From the NCBI GenBank assembly GCA_021166725.1, contig JAJPES010000059.1:50193-114192 (forward strand): a DNA stretch of 64,000 nt, read 5' to 3'. The position numbers and the translations under genes were made by a program. Position 1 is the stretch's first letter; every line of letters begins with the position of its first letter. Shown here piece by piece: positions 38,818 to 48,296 of the stretch. Below the pieces are notes generated by a model. That model was not told the origin of the DNA. It ran no database searches and saw only the letters and a program-made list of their open reading frames with translations. Source of the DNA: Burkholderiaceae bacterium. GTDB taxonomy: Bacteria > Pseudomonadota > Gammaproteobacteria > Burkholderiales > Burkholderiaceae_E.

Positions 38818-39288
38818 CTATCGGGGAGGCTTCGACTGCCTCTCCCATTCCGAACACAGCTTTCGGAAAGAGCGGCTCCGGCCAAAGGCTTGCTGGAGGT
38901 CGTACCCGCCACGATTTAGCGCGCCGACGTTGAATGCGTAGTGACCGCCTCGACCGTCGCGCAGCACAAATTCGAGTCGAATGCCGAAATGGGTAGGGTG
39001 ACCGCTGGACTTTCGTCTTACCTCCTGCAGTCCTCCGCGCTCGTTGAGCGCATTGTCGAGCGAACCCGAAAGCGCGTCGCGAACGAGGTGGAGTGCATCG
39101 AGGAAGTTGCTCTTTCCCGATCCGTTCGGTCCGACCAGATACGTCAATGCGCCGAGACGAACGTCGCAACCCGCGACGCTCTTGTAGTTTCGAAGCACTA
39201 CTCGCGTGAGGAAGGGCGGAACCGGCGCGCGATCTCCGTCCCTGCCCCGATGCAGGCGCTCTTTCGTGTCCGTCATCAGCGATTCCAT
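38818..39288 (-). pseudogene. truncated AAA/SMC-like ATPase, N-terminal part only
   Basis: 156 codons that begin like a RecF/OLD-type AAA ATPase: VLRNYKSVAGCDVRLGALTY, Walker A GPNGSGKSNFLDAL, then a beta-rich segment (FGIRLEFVLRDGRGGHYAFN). Such proteins are normally 350-450 residues, with Walker B and a signature motif near the C-terminus. Here the frame ends shortly after the first third (ERQSKPPR) and neither motif follows. The DNA is less GC-rich than its neighbours, suggesting transfer. It lies between purL and the oxoprolinase. It is either a decayed gene or a stand-alone short protein. Confidence 0.65.
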
Positions 39289-39318
39289 CGTTCCCCGTCC
39301 GAACCCTTCCTCCGGAGA

Positions 39319-42300
39319 TCATCCGGAAATTCCACCGAATCCGCCACCGCCCGGCGTCTCGACGACGAACACGTCGCCCGCCTCGAGTTGCGCCGAATCG
39401 GCGTGACGCAATCGTTCGAATCGCCCGTCCGTGCGTTCCACCCGATCGACCCCCGGCGATCCCGCCTCGCCGCCCGCAGCACCAAACGCCGGATGTACGC
39501 GCCCGTTGGCGAGGATCGATGCGGTCATCGGCTCGAGGAAGCGCACGCGCCGCGAAGCGCCATCACCGCCTCGCCAGCGCCCCGCCCCGCCCGAGCCGGT
39601 GCGGATCTCGAAGCTCTCCAGTCGCACCGGAAAACGCGTCTCGAGGATTTCCGGGTCGGTGAGGCGAGAGTTCGTCATGTGCGTCTGCACGACCGAAGTT
39701 CCGTCGAAGCCGCCGACGAGCCGCCCCTGCGCGTCGAAGCGCCCCCCTGCACCCGAGCCGCCCGAGATCGTCTCGTAGTACTGGTAGCGCTCGTTGCCGA
39801 AAGTGAAGTTGTTCATCGTCGGCGCACTGCCCGCCATCACGCCCAAGGCCCCGTACAGGCAGTTGGTGATGCACTGCGAGGTTTCGACGTTGCCGGCGAC
39901 CACCGCTGCCGGATGGCGCGGGTTGAGCATCGAGCCTTCGGGCACGCGCACGTCGATCGGCTTCAGGCAGCCGTCGTTCATCGGGATCTCGTCGTCGACG
40001 AGCGTGCGGAACACGTAGAGCACGGCGGCCGTCGTCACGGCGAGCGGCGCATTGAAGTTGTTCGGCTGCTGCGGCGAGGTGCCGGCGAAATCGACGATCG
40101 CCGAGCGCTGCTCACGATCGACCGAAATGCGCACGCGGATCGTCGCGCCGTTGTCCAGCGGCAGCGCGAACTCGCCGTCGTGCAGCGCGCCGATCACGCG
40201 CCGCACCGACTCCTCGGCGTTGTCCTGCACGTGCCGCATGTACGCGTGCACGACGTCGAGGCCGAACTGCGCGACCATCTTCGTCAGCTCTTCGCGGCCC
40301 TTCTCGTTGGCGGCGATCTGCGCGCGCAGGTCGGCGATGTTCTGCTCGGGGTTGCGCGCCGGATAGCGCGCTCCGAGCAGCGTTGCTCGCATCTCCTCCT
40401 CGCGCATGCGCCCCTCGCGCACCAGCGGGAAATCGGTGAGCAACACGCCCTCCTCGTCGATGTGCGCGCTGTCGGGCGGCATCGAGCCCGGCGTACGTCC
40501 GCCGACGTCGGCGTGATGCCCGCGTGAGCCGACGAAGAACAGGATCTCGCCACCCGCGGCGTCGAACACCGGCGTGATCACCGTGATGTCGGGCAGGTGC
40601 GTGCCGCCGGCATAGGGATCGTTCAGGACATACACGTCCCCGGGCGCGAGAGGCGCCCGCGCGGCTTCCCCCCGCCTCGAAGGGTCGCGCGTAGCGTGCG
40701 CGTCGATCACCGCGCGCACGCTCGCTCCCATCGATCCGAGGTGCACCGGCATGTGCGGCGCATTGGCGACCAGATGCCCTTCCGGGTCGAAGATCGCGCA
40801 CGAGAAGTCGAGCCGCTCCTTGATGTTCACCGAGTGCGCGGTGTTCTGCAGCCGATAGCCCATCTGCTCGGCGATCGACATGAACAGGTTGTTGAAGATC
40901 TCGAGCATCACCGGATCGGCGTCGGTGCCGATCGCCACACGGCGCGGTCGCGGCACGTGCCGCTCGAGCACGAGGTCACCCGCGCCCGAAAGGCGCGCGC
41001 GCCAGCCGGGCTCGACGACCGTGGTCGCGTTCGCCTCGGCGACGATCGCCGGGCCGTCGATCGTGTCGCCGGCGATCATCTGCTCGCGATCGAACAGCGG
41101 CGCGTCGCGCCACTCTCCTTCGACGAAGACGCCCACGCTGCACTGCGCGTTCAGCGCGCCCTCGCGCGCCTTCGCCGCCGCCGGCGTCGAACCCGCTCCC
41201 ACCCGGCCTGCCACCTCGGCGACCACCGACTCGATGACGAGTGCGCGCGCCGGCAGCAGGAACGCGAAGCGCTGGCGATACGACGCCTCGAAAGCTTCGC
41301 GCATCGACCCGGCATCGCCCCAGGCGACGGGCAGCGCGGTGTCGGTGCCCTCGTAGCGCAGCAGCACGCGTCGCGCAGCGCGCAACGAATCCGCAGCCTC
41401 GCCCTGCGCATGCAGCTCTTCGCGCGCGATGCGCTCGAGCGCCTCGAGGCGCTCGCCTGCGGCCGCGATGCCGGCGTCGTCGAAGCGGCGCTCGACCGAC
41501 TGCTCGCGCATCGAGACCGGCTCGGCCAGCCCCATGCCGTAGGCCGACAGCACGCCGGCCAGCGGGTGCACGAGCACGCGCGGCATCGCCAGCGCGTCGG
41601 CCACGCCGCAGGCGTGTTGCCCGCCGGCGCCGCCGAAAGTGGTCAGCGTGTAGCGCGTGACGTCGTAGCCGCGCTGCACCGAGATCTTCTTGATCGCGTT
41701 GGCCATGTTCGCCACGGCGATGTCGAGGAAGCCCTGCGCGAGCGCTTCCGGGCCGAGCTCGCGGCCGCTGTCGCGCGACACCTGATCGGCGAGCGCCGCG
41801 AACTTCGCACGCACGACGTCGGCATCGAGCGGCTGGTCGGCACCGGGGCCGAAGACGTGCGGAAAGAACTCCGGCTGGATGCGGCCCAGCATCACGTTCG
41901 CGTCGGTGACGGTGAGCGGCCCACCCTTGCGGTAGCAGGCGGGGCCCGGGTCGGCGCCCGCCGATTCCGGGCCGACGCGCATGCGCGCGCCGTCGAAATG
42001 CAGGATCGAGCCGCCGCCTGCGGCCACGGTGTGGATGCTCATCATCGGCGCGCGCATGCGCACCCCCGCCACCAGCGTGTCGAACTCGCGTTCGAGTTCG
42101 CCGGCGAAGTGCGACACGTCGGTCGACGTCCCGCCCATGTCGAAGCCGATGACGCGCTCGAAGCCCGCCGCCGCGCTCACGCGCGCCATGCCGACGATGC
42201 CGCCGGCCGGCCCCGACAGGATCGAGTCCTTGCCCTGGAATGCGTGCGCATCGGTGAGTCCGCCGTTGGACTGCATGAACTGCAGTCGCACCCCGGGCAT

Positions 42301-42984
42301 CGCGCGCGCGACGCGGTCGACGTAGCGCCGAAGCACCGGCGACAAATAGGCGTCGACCACCGTCGTGTCGCCGCGACCGACGAACTTGATCAGCGGCGAC
42401 ACGCGGTGCGAAACCGAGACCTGCGTGAAACCGACGTCGCGCGCCATCTGCTCGAGCCGCTCCTCGTGCGCGGAATGGCGATAGCCGTGCATCAGGACGA
42501 TGGCGATCGCGCGCAACCCGCGTCGATGCGCGGAGACGAAGGCTTCGCGCGCGGCATCCTCGTCGAGCGCGCGTACGACAGCACCATCCGCAGCGATGCG
42601 CTCGTCGATCTCGACTACTTCCCGATACAGCATCTCGGGCAGCACGATCTGTCGCTCGAAGAGCTTCGGCCGGTTCTGGTAGGCGATGCGCAATGCATCG
42701 CGAAAACCGCGTGTCACGGCCAGCAGCATCGGCTCGCCGGTGCGCTCGAGCAGCGCGTTGGTCGCGACCGTCGTGCCCATCTTGACGACCTCGACGCGCT
42801 CGGGCCCGATCGATTCACCCTCCCCGATGCCCAGCATGCGGCGAATGCCTTCGACGGCAGCGTCTTCGTACTGCCCCGGGTTCTCCGACAACAGCTTGGC
42901 GGTGGCGAGCGTGCCGTCCGGTCGACGGCCGACGATGTCGGTGAAGGTCCCCCCGCGATCGATCCAGAACTGCCAGCGGCTCAT
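39319..42984 (-). CDS. 5-oxoprolinase/hydantoinase, fused HyuA-HyuB
   Basis: A 1,221-residue cytosolic enzyme joining a HyuA-like ATP-binding half ([21 protein letters not shown] at the N-terminus, [28 protein letters not shown]) and a HyuB-like half from about residue 690 ([40 protein letters not shown], ending in ETPGGGGFG). The fused form is typical of ATP-dependent 5-oxoprolinase, which opens 5-oxoproline to glutamate; hydantoinase activity is an alternative. The start at 42984 was chosen from the conserved N-terminus. It lies 7 bp downstream of the MarR-like regulator and opposite a TRAP importer. Confidence 0.88.
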   Translation of the reverse strand: MSRWQFWIDRGGTFTDIVGRRPDGTLATAKLLSENPGQYEDAAVEGIRRMLGIGEGESIGPERVEVVKMGTTVATNALLERTGEPMLLAVTRGFRDALRIAYQNRPKLFERQIVLPEMLYREVVEIDERIAADGAVVRALDEDAAREAFVSAHRRGLRAIAIVLMHGYRHSAHEERLEQMARDVGFTQVSVSHRVSPLIKFVGRGDTTVVDAYLSPVLRRYVDRVARAMPGVRLQFMQSNGGLTDAHAFQGKDSILSGPAGGIVGMARVSAAAGFERVIGFDMGGTSTDVSHFAGELEREFDTLVAGVRMRAPMMSIHTVAAGGGSILHFDGARMRVGPESAGADPGPACYRKGGPLTVTDANVMLGRIQPEFFPHVFGPGADQPLDADVVRAKFAALADQVSRDSGRELGPEALAQGFLDIAVANMANAIKKISVQRGYDVTRYTLTTFGGAGGQHACGVADALAMPRVLVHPLAGVLSAYGMGLAEPVSMREQSVERRFDDAGIAAAGERLEALERIAREELHAQGEAADSLRAARRVLLRYEGTDTALPVAWGDAGSMREAFEASYRQRFAFLLPARALVIESVVAEVAGRVGAGSTPAAAKAREGALNAQCSVGVFVEGEWRDAPLFDREQMIAGDTIDGPAIVAEANATTVVEPGWRARLSGAGDLVLERHVPRPRRVAIGTDADPVMLEIFNNLFMSIAEQMGYRLQNTAHSVNIKERLDFSCAIFDPEGHLVANAPHMPVHLGSMGASVRAVIDAHATRDPSRRGEAARAPLAPGDVYVLNDPYAGGTHLPDITVITPVFDAAGGEILFFVGSRGHHADVGGRTPGSMPPDSAHIDEEGVLLTDFPLVREGRMREEEMRATLLGARYPARNPEQNIADLRAQIAANEKGREELTKMVAQFGLDVVHAYMRHVQDNAEESVRRVIGALHDGEFALPLDNGATIRVRISVDREQRSAIVDFAGTSPQQPNNFNAPLAVTTAAVLYVFRTLVDDEIPMNDGCLKPIDVRVPEGSMLNPRHPAAVVAGNVETSQCITNCLYGALGVMAGSAPTMNNFTFGNERYQYYETISGGSGAGGRFDAQGRLVGGFDGTSVVQTHMTNSRLTDPEILETRFPVRLESFEIRTGSGGAGRWRGGDGASRRVRFLEPMTASILANGRVHPAFGAAGGEAGSPGVDRVERTDGRFERLRHADSAQLEAGDVFVVETPGGGGFGGISG

Positions 42985-42991
42985 CGCAACC

Positions 42992-43618
42992 TCACAACGA
43001 TGCGGCCGCGCGCGCGGCCTGGTCGTACAGTCCCGAAAGCGTGCGCAAGGAGCGCGCCAGCTTCGCCAGTTCCAGCCGACCGTCACGGACTTCCGGATTG
43101 GTGCCGGTGCCGCTTCCGTGCAGTTCACGCTCGGCGCCGGCCGCCGCACGGGCCGGGGAAGGCGCCGGCCGGGCATCCCAGCCATCGGGCACGGATGCGA
43201 TCAGGCATCGCTCGCGCACCTCTCGGTAGCGCGCTACGAGCGCCGCACCGGCCGGTGTGGTCGAATGGAACACTTCCTTGCCGATCTTCTCGCCGCGCAC
43301 CAGGCCGAGCCCGGCCAGCTTGCGCAGCGCGTAGGCGACCACGTGCGAGTCCTCGTAATTCAGCGTGAAACAGATGTCGGCGAGCTTCTTGCCCTTGCCG
43401 CGGTGGTGCACGTGGTGCAGCACCAGCACGTCGGTGATCGTGAGATCGGGCATGCCGGCGGCGGCCATGCAGCGCACTGCCCAGCGATCGAAGGCGTGCG
43501 CCGCGACGATCAGGCCGAATTCGAACTCCGACAGCTCGCCCCAGTCACCTTCGGCCAGATGCGCCGACGACAGAATGCGCAACGGCGCGCGTGCGCGGGT
43601 TTCGCGGGCTGCTGCCAT
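42992..43618 (-). CDS. MarR-like winged-helix transcriptional regulator
   Basis: A 208-residue regulator with a winged-helix core at about residues 60-135 ([26 protein letters not shown] with the recognition helix at [20 protein letters not shown]). A polar Ala/Pro-rich linker and a C-terminal helix follow. It is transcribed with the oxoprolinase gene and divergently from dctP. Two overlapping palindromes in the shared intergenic region are its likely operator. The effector may be the imported compound. Confidence 0.8.
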   Translation of the reverse strand: MAAARETRARAPLRILSSAHLAEGDWGELSEFEFGLIVAAHAFDRWAVRCMAAAGMPDLTITDVLVLHHVHHRGKGKKLADICFTLNYEDSHVVAYALRKLAGLGLVRGEKIGKEVFHSTTPAGAALVARYREVRERCLIASVPDGWDARPAPSPARAAAGAERELHGSGTGTNPEVRDGRLELAKLARSLRTLSGLYDQAARAAASL

Positions 43619-43631
43619 GCAACATCTCCAA

Positions 43632-43652
43632 AACGTGAACGTTACGTTGACA
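43632..43652. promoter_or_regulatory. overlapping palindromes and -35 in the MarR/dctP intergenic region
   Basis: AACGT-GA-ACGTT (43632-43643) and AACGT-T-ACGTT (43638-43648) are perfect inverted repeats sharing half-sites. TTGACA (43647-43652) follows as a candidate -35 for dctP; the matching -10 near 43671 is weak. A regulator bound here would cover both the dctP promoter and the leader of the regulator gene. The region is more AT-rich than its surroundings. Confidence 0.5.
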
Positions 43653-43761
43653 ATTTATCGCACAATTTCCTAAGCTTCGCGAGCCGCACGAAACGCGCGC
43701 GCCGAAGCTGCCGGCGCATGCGAAGATCCGTTGCAACAAACAGAACCGAATCGGAGGACTC

Positions 43762-44733
43762 ATGAAATTCGTACCCGTCGTGTCCGCCATCGCGCTGGGC
43801 ATTGCGTCGCCCACGCTGCTCGCGCAGACGAAGTGGGACCTGCCCGCGGCATACCCGGCGAGCAACTTCCACACCGAGAACCTGATGCAGTTCGCCGCCG
43901 ACGTGGACAACGCCACCGGCGGCAAGCTGAAAATCACGGTGCACGCGAACGCGTCGCTGTTCAAGGCACCCGAGATCAAGCGCGCGGTGCAGACGAACCA
44001 GGCGCAGATCGGCGAGATCCTGCTGTCGAACTTCTCGAACGAGAATCCGCTGTACGGGATCGACGTGCTGCCGTTCCTCGCTACCAGCTACGACGCAGCG
44101 CGCAAGCTCGACCGCGCGGCGCGCCCGGCGCTCGACAAGCTGCTCGCCTCGCAGGGGATGAAGCTGCTGTTCACCGTCGCGTGGCCGCCGCAGGGCCTGT
44201 ACTCGACGAAGCCGCTGCAGGCGGCGAGCGACCTGAAGGGAATGAAGTTCCGCTCGTACAACGCGGCCACGGCGAAGATCGCCGAACAGTTCGGCGCGCA
44301 GCCGGTGACGATCCAGGCCGCCGAACTGTCGCAGGCGATGGCCAGCGGTGGCGTCGAGGCGTTCATCACGTCGGGCTCCACCGGCTACGACACGAAGGCC
44401 TACGAGCACATCAAGTACTTCTACGACACGCAGGCCTGGCTGCCGAAGAACGCCGTCATCGTCAACCAGTCGGCTTTCGACAAGCTCGACAAGCCGGTGC
44501 AGGAGGCGGTGCTGAAGGCGTCGGCCGAGGCCGAGACACGCGGCTGGAAGACCTCGCAGGAGAAGACCGCCTGGTATCTCGACCAGCTGAAGAAGAACGG
44601 CATGCAGGTGCTTCCGCCGACGCCGAAGATGGTCTCCGAGTTCGAGAAGGTCGGTGAGGTGCTGGTCGACGACTGGGTGAAGCAGGCAGGTCCCGAAGGC
44701 AAGGCGATCCTCGACGCCTACCGGAAGATGTGA
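43762..44733 (+). CDS. dctP: TRAP transporter solute-binding protein, DctP type
   Basis: A 323-residue periplasmic binding protein. The signal peptide (VSAIALGIASPTLLAQ) is followed by the DctP fold: WDLPAAYPASNFHTENL, GKLKITVHANASLFKAPEIK, LKGMKFRSYN (the Arg region that binds the carboxylate) and FYDTQAWLPKNAVIVNQ. It captures a carboxylate ligand for the DctQM permease encoded next. GGAGGA precedes the ATG. Its position opposite the oxoprolinase suggests a 5-oxoproline-like or hydantoin-like ligand; this is inference. Confidence 0.92.
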   Translation: MKFVPVVSAIALGIASPTLLAQTKWDLPAAYPASNFHTENLMQFAADVDNATGGKLKITVHANASLFKAPEIKRAVQTNQAQIGEILLSNFSNENPLYGIDVLPFLATSYDAARKLDRAARPALDKLLASQGMKLLFTVAWPPQGLYSTKPLQAASDLKGMKFRSYNAATAKIAEQFGAQPVTIQAAELSQAMASGGVEAFITSGSTGYDTKAYEHIKYFYDTQAWLPKNAVIVNQSAFDKLDKPVQEAVLKASAEAETRGWKTSQEKTAWYLDQLKKNGMQVLPPTPKMVSEFEKVGEVLVDDWVKQAGPEGKAILDAYRKM

Positions 44734-44761
44734 CGCGCGGGCCCGCGACGCACTCGACGCC

Positions 44762-45274
44762 ATGCGCGCGGCGCTCGATCGGCTCTACGACGTCGCCGCG
44801 TGGCTCGCGGCGGCGTCGATGATCGGCCTGCTCGTCATGGTGCTGCTGTCGATTGCCGGCCGACAGTTCGGCTTCTACGTGCCGGGCACCGACGCCTACG
44901 CCGGCTACCTGATGGCCGCGGCCGGCTTCCTGGCACTCGCCCACACGCTCGCGCACAACGAGCACATCCGCGTCACGCTCGTCCTCACGCTGGCCCCACC
45001 GCGCCTGCGCCGTCCGCTCGAGATCTTCTCGCTGCTGCTCGCACTGCTGCTGGCGGCGCTCTTCGCGTTCTACAGCGTCCGCCTGTCCTGGCAGTCGTAC
45101 GTCTTCAACGACATCTCGACGGCGAGCGACGCGACGCCGCTGTGGATTCCGCAATTGGCGATGGCGCTCGGTACGATCATCTTCGCCGTCGCTTTCGCCG
45201 ACCAGCTGGCGCTCGAGTGGCTGGGGAAGCGCCGGCACGAAGCGGCCGACGCCGAGCCGCTGCGCAACGAGTGA
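44762..45274 (+). CDS. dctQ: TRAP transporter small permease, DctQ type
   Basis: A 170-residue membrane protein with four helices. Typical DctQ features are GRQFGFYVPGTDAYAGYLMAA and HNEHIRVTLVL. It joins the binding protein and large permease into one importer. It starts 28 bp after dctP and is followed by dctM after 54 bp. Confidence 0.9.
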   Translation: MRAALDRLYDVAAWLAAASMIGLLVMVLLSIAGRQFGFYVPGTDAYAGYLMAAAGFLALAHTLAHNEHIRVTLVLTLAPPRLRRPLEIFSLLLALLLAALFAFYSVRLSWQSYVFNDISTASDATPLWIPQLAMALGTIIFAVAFADQLALEWLGKRRHEAADAEPLRNE

Positions 45275-45328
45275 GGCGCGCGCAGCCGCTGCGCGCCGCG
45301 CATTTTCCGAACCCGGACCTTCGACGCG

Positions 45329-46636
45329 ATGAGCGACCTGACGATCACCGCCCTGCTCATCGCCGCGCTTTTCGTGCTGCTCGGCTCGGGCCTGTGGATC
45401 GGCCTGGCGCTCGCCGGCGTCGCCTGGATCGGCATGGAGATCTTCTCGTCGCGGTCGGCCGGCGACGCGATGGCGATCACGATCTGGGGAACCGCGTCGA
45501 GCTGGACGCTCACCGCGCTGCCGTTGTTCGTCTGGATGGGCGAGATCCTGTTCCGCACGCGGCTGTCGGCCGACATGTTCCACGGACTGGCACCGTGGAT
45601 GAACCGCCTGCCCGGTCGCCTGCTGCACACGAACATCGTCGGCTGCGCGATCTTCGCGGCGGTTTCCGGCTCGTCGGCGGCCACCTGCGCGACCATCGGC
45701 AAGATGACGCTGCCCGAACTGGGCCGGCGCGGCTATCCCGACGGCATCGTCGTCGGCACGCTCGCCGGCGCCGGCACGCTCGGCCTGCTGATCCCGCCGT
45801 CGATCATCATGATCGTCTACGGCGTGAGCGCCGACGTGTCGATCGCCAGGCTCTTCGTGGCCGGCATCGTTCCCGGCATCCTGCTCGCGGCGCTCTTCAT
45901 GGGCTACATCGTCGTCTGGGCGCTGCTGAACCCGACGCGCGTACCGTCGGCGGACACTTCGCTCACGCTAGGCCAGAAGCTGTGGAGTTCGCGCCACCTG
46001 ATCCCGGTCGCGCTGCTGATCGTCGCGGTGCTGGGCGCGATCTACAGCGGCATCGCCACTGCCACCGAGGCGGCGGCACTGGGCGTGGTCGGCGCACTGC
46101 TGCTGTCGGCCGTGCAGGGCGCGCTCGACTGGCGCACCTTCGTGCAGTCGCTGCTCGGCGCCACGCGTTTGTACTGCATGATCGCGCTGATCCTCGCCGG
46201 CGCGGCTTTCCTCACGCTGGCGATGGGCTACATCGGCCTGCCGCGGCACCTGGCCGAGTGGATCGCCACGCTCGGCCTGTCGAGGTTCCAGCTGATCATC
46301 GCGCTCGCCGTCTTCTACATCGTGCTCGGCTGCTTCCTCGACGGCATTTCGATGGTGGTGCTGACGATGGGCGTGATCCTGCCTACCGTCAGCGCCGCCG
46401 GGATCGATCTGCTGTGGTTCGGTGTGTTCATCGTGATCGTCGTCGAGATGGCGCAGATCACGCCGCCGGTGGGCTTCAACCTCTTCGTGCTGCAGGGGAT
46501 GACCGGACGGGAGTTGCCGTGGATCGCGCGCCAGGCGGCGCCGATGTTCGCGCTGATGGTGGTCGCGGTGCTGCTGATCTACGCGTTTCCCGCCCTGGTG
46601 TCGTGGCTGCCGGCGCAGATGAAGGGCGTCGCGTAG
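45329..46636 (+). CDS. dctM: TRAP transporter large permease, DctM type
   Basis: A 435-residue membrane protein with about 12 helices. DctM motifs are WMGEILFRTRLSADMFHGL, SGSSAATCATIGKMTLPEL, AGTLGLLIPPSIIMIVYGV and QITPPVGFNLFVLQGM. It forms the sodium-coupled transport channel of the DctPQM importer. nnrD follows after 25 bp on the same strand. Confidence 0.92.
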   Translation: MSDLTITALLIAALFVLLGSGLWIGLALAGVAWIGMEIFSSRSAGDAMAITIWGTASSWTLTALPLFVWMGEILFRTRLSADMFHGLAPWMNRLPGRLLHTNIVGCAIFAAVSGSSAATCATIGKMTLPELGRRGYPDGIVVGTLAGAGTLGLLIPPSIIMIVYGVSADVSIARLFVAGIVPGILLAALFMGYIVVWALLNPTRVPSADTSLTLGQKLWSSRHLIPVALLIVAVLGAIYSGIATATEAAALGVVGALLLSAVQGALDWRTFVQSLLGATRLYCMIALILAGAAFLTLAMGYIGLPRHLAEWIATLGLSRFQLIIALAVFYIVLGCFLDGISMVVLTMGVILPTVSAAGIDLLWFGVFIVIVVEMAQITPPVGFNLFVLQGMTGRELPWIARQAAPMFALMVVAVLLIYAFPALVSWLPAQMKGVA

Positions 46637-46661
46637 AACCATCGATCGTCGGAGACAGCCC

Positions 46662-48296
46662 ATGAGCGACTTGCTGCGCAGTGCGGCGATCCGCCGCATC
46701 GAATCTGCGGCGACGGCAGCGCTGCCGCCCGGCACGCTGATGGCGCGCGCGGCCGACGCCGTGGTCGATGCAACGACGACGGTCGCCCGCTCGCTCGAGG
46801 CGGGGCGCCCGATCGTCGCCTGGGTGGGCCCCGGCAACAACGGCGGCGATGCGCTGCTGGCGGCGCTGCGCCTGCGCGAATACGGCTTCGCCGTGCGCGC
46901 GATCGCGCTCGATGCCCGGCGCACGCCGGGCGGCGACGCAGGCGAAATCTGGCGACTCGCGCACGGCCGCGGCCTGCCGATCGAGGATGCCGCCGCGTGG
47001 GAGGCACTTTTGTCGCACGTGCCTGATCGTTGCGACGCTGCACTCGCGCCGATACTCATCGACGGTCTGTTCGGCATCGGATTGCAGCGACCGCTCGGGC
47101 CCGGAATCGGCGCGCTGTGCGAGCGGATCGCGCAGCGCCGATGGCCGGTGGTCGCCGTCGACGTGCCGAGCGGGATCGACGCCGATACCGGCGCGCGAGT
47201 CGGTGCGCACGCAGTAAGCGCGTGCGTGACCGTCACGATGATCGCCGACAAGCCGGGGCTGCACACCGGCGCCGCGCTCGATCATGCAGGCGTCGTGCGC
47301 ATCGCCGAACTCGACATCGACGATGGGCAGCGGCGCGCCGCACTGGACGGCGTCACGCCGGCCGATCGCGGCCGGATCTTCGATCGCGGCCCGCTGTTCG
47401 ATCGCGAGCGGGCAGTCGCGGCGGCACTTCCCCGCCGCGCCAACGACACCAGCAAGGGCAGCTTCGGCTCGGTGCTGTGCTACGGCGGTGCACCCGGAAT
47501 GCGCGGCGCCGCCCTGCTCGCCGCCAGTGGCGCGCAGGCGATCGGCGTCGGCCGCATCTACGTCGGCACGCCGCAAGGCGAACTGTTCGACCCCGGACAG
47601 CCGCAATGGATGAGCGCCGCGTCCGACGTCGCGTTCGGCCGCTTCGACGCGATCGCGATCGGCTGCGGCCTGGGCGATGGCGCCGATGCGCGGGCAGCGG
47701 TGCGCCGAGCCATCGAGCAGGCTCACGGGCTCGTCGTCGATGCCGACGCGCTGAACGCGATCGCCGCCGACGAGACGCTTGCCGATGCGCTTGCCGCGAG
47801 AGGGACGGCAGGCGCGGCAAACGGGAGATCGACGGCGGCCGAGCCGCGCGGCGTGGGCGAGGCGGCGTTGCGCTGCATCGTGACGCCCCATCCATTGGAG
47901 GCAGCCCGTTTGCTGCAGGTCGACGTGCCCCACGTCCAGTCCGACCGGATCCGCGCAGCCTGCGCGCTCGCCGCGAAGCTGCGCTGCGTCGCGCTGCTCA
48001 AGGGAGCGGGCAGCGTCGTCGCGACACCCGAAGGCCGCTGGTCGATCATCGATGCCGGTTCGCCGGCGCTGGCCAGCGCCGGTACCGGCGACGTGCTCGC
48101 CGGTGCCTGCGCCGCGCTGCTCGCGCGCGGTCTCGACGCCGAGCGCGCCGCCTGCCTCGGTGCCTGGCTGCACGGCGCAGCGGGGCAGGCATGGGCACAC
48201 GAGTATCGAACCGAGGACGGACTGAGCGCCGCGGAATTGCACGAATGGATGCGGCGCGCGGGCGCGGACCTGCGCTCCGCGGAGGATTCCCGATGA
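46662..48296 (+). CDS. nnrD: bifunctional NAD(P)HX epimerase/dehydratase
   Basis: A 544-residue metabolite-repair enzyme. The N-terminal NnrE domain (GPGNNGGDALLAALRLREYG, VAVDVPSGIDADTG) epimerises hydrated NADHX/NADPHX, and the C-terminal NnrD domain (KGSFGSVLCYGGAPGMRGA, VTPHPLEAARLL, GSPALASAGTGDVLAGACA) dehydrates it with ADP or ATP. An Ala/Gly-rich insert of about 25 residues lies before VTPHPLE. Its stop overlaps the pgi start (ATGA). Confidence 0.93.
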   Translation: MSDLLRSAAIRRIESAATAALPPGTLMARAADAVVDATTTVARSLEAGRPIVAWVGPGNNGGDALLAALRLREYGFAVRAIALDARRTPGGDAGEIWRLAHGRGLPIEDAAAWEALLSHVPDRCDAALAPILIDGLFGIGLQRPLGPGIGALCERIAQRRWPVVAVDVPSGIDADTGARVGAHAVSACVTVTMIADKPGLHTGAALDHAGVVRIAELDIDDGQRRAALDGVTPADRGRIFDRGPLFDRERAVAAALPRRANDTSKGSFGSVLCYGGAPGMRGAALLAASGAQAIGVGRIYVGTPQGELFDPGQPQWMSAASDVAFGRFDAIAIGCGLGDGADARAAVRRAIEQAHGLVVDADALNAIAADETLADALAARGTAGAANGRSTAAEPRGVGEAALRCIVTPHPLEAARLLQVDVPHVQSDRIRAACALAAKLRCVALLKGAGSVVATPEGRWSIIDAGSPALASAGTGDVLAGACAALLARGLDAERAACLGAWLHGAAGQAWAHEYRTEDGLSAAELHEWMRRAGADLRSAEDSR

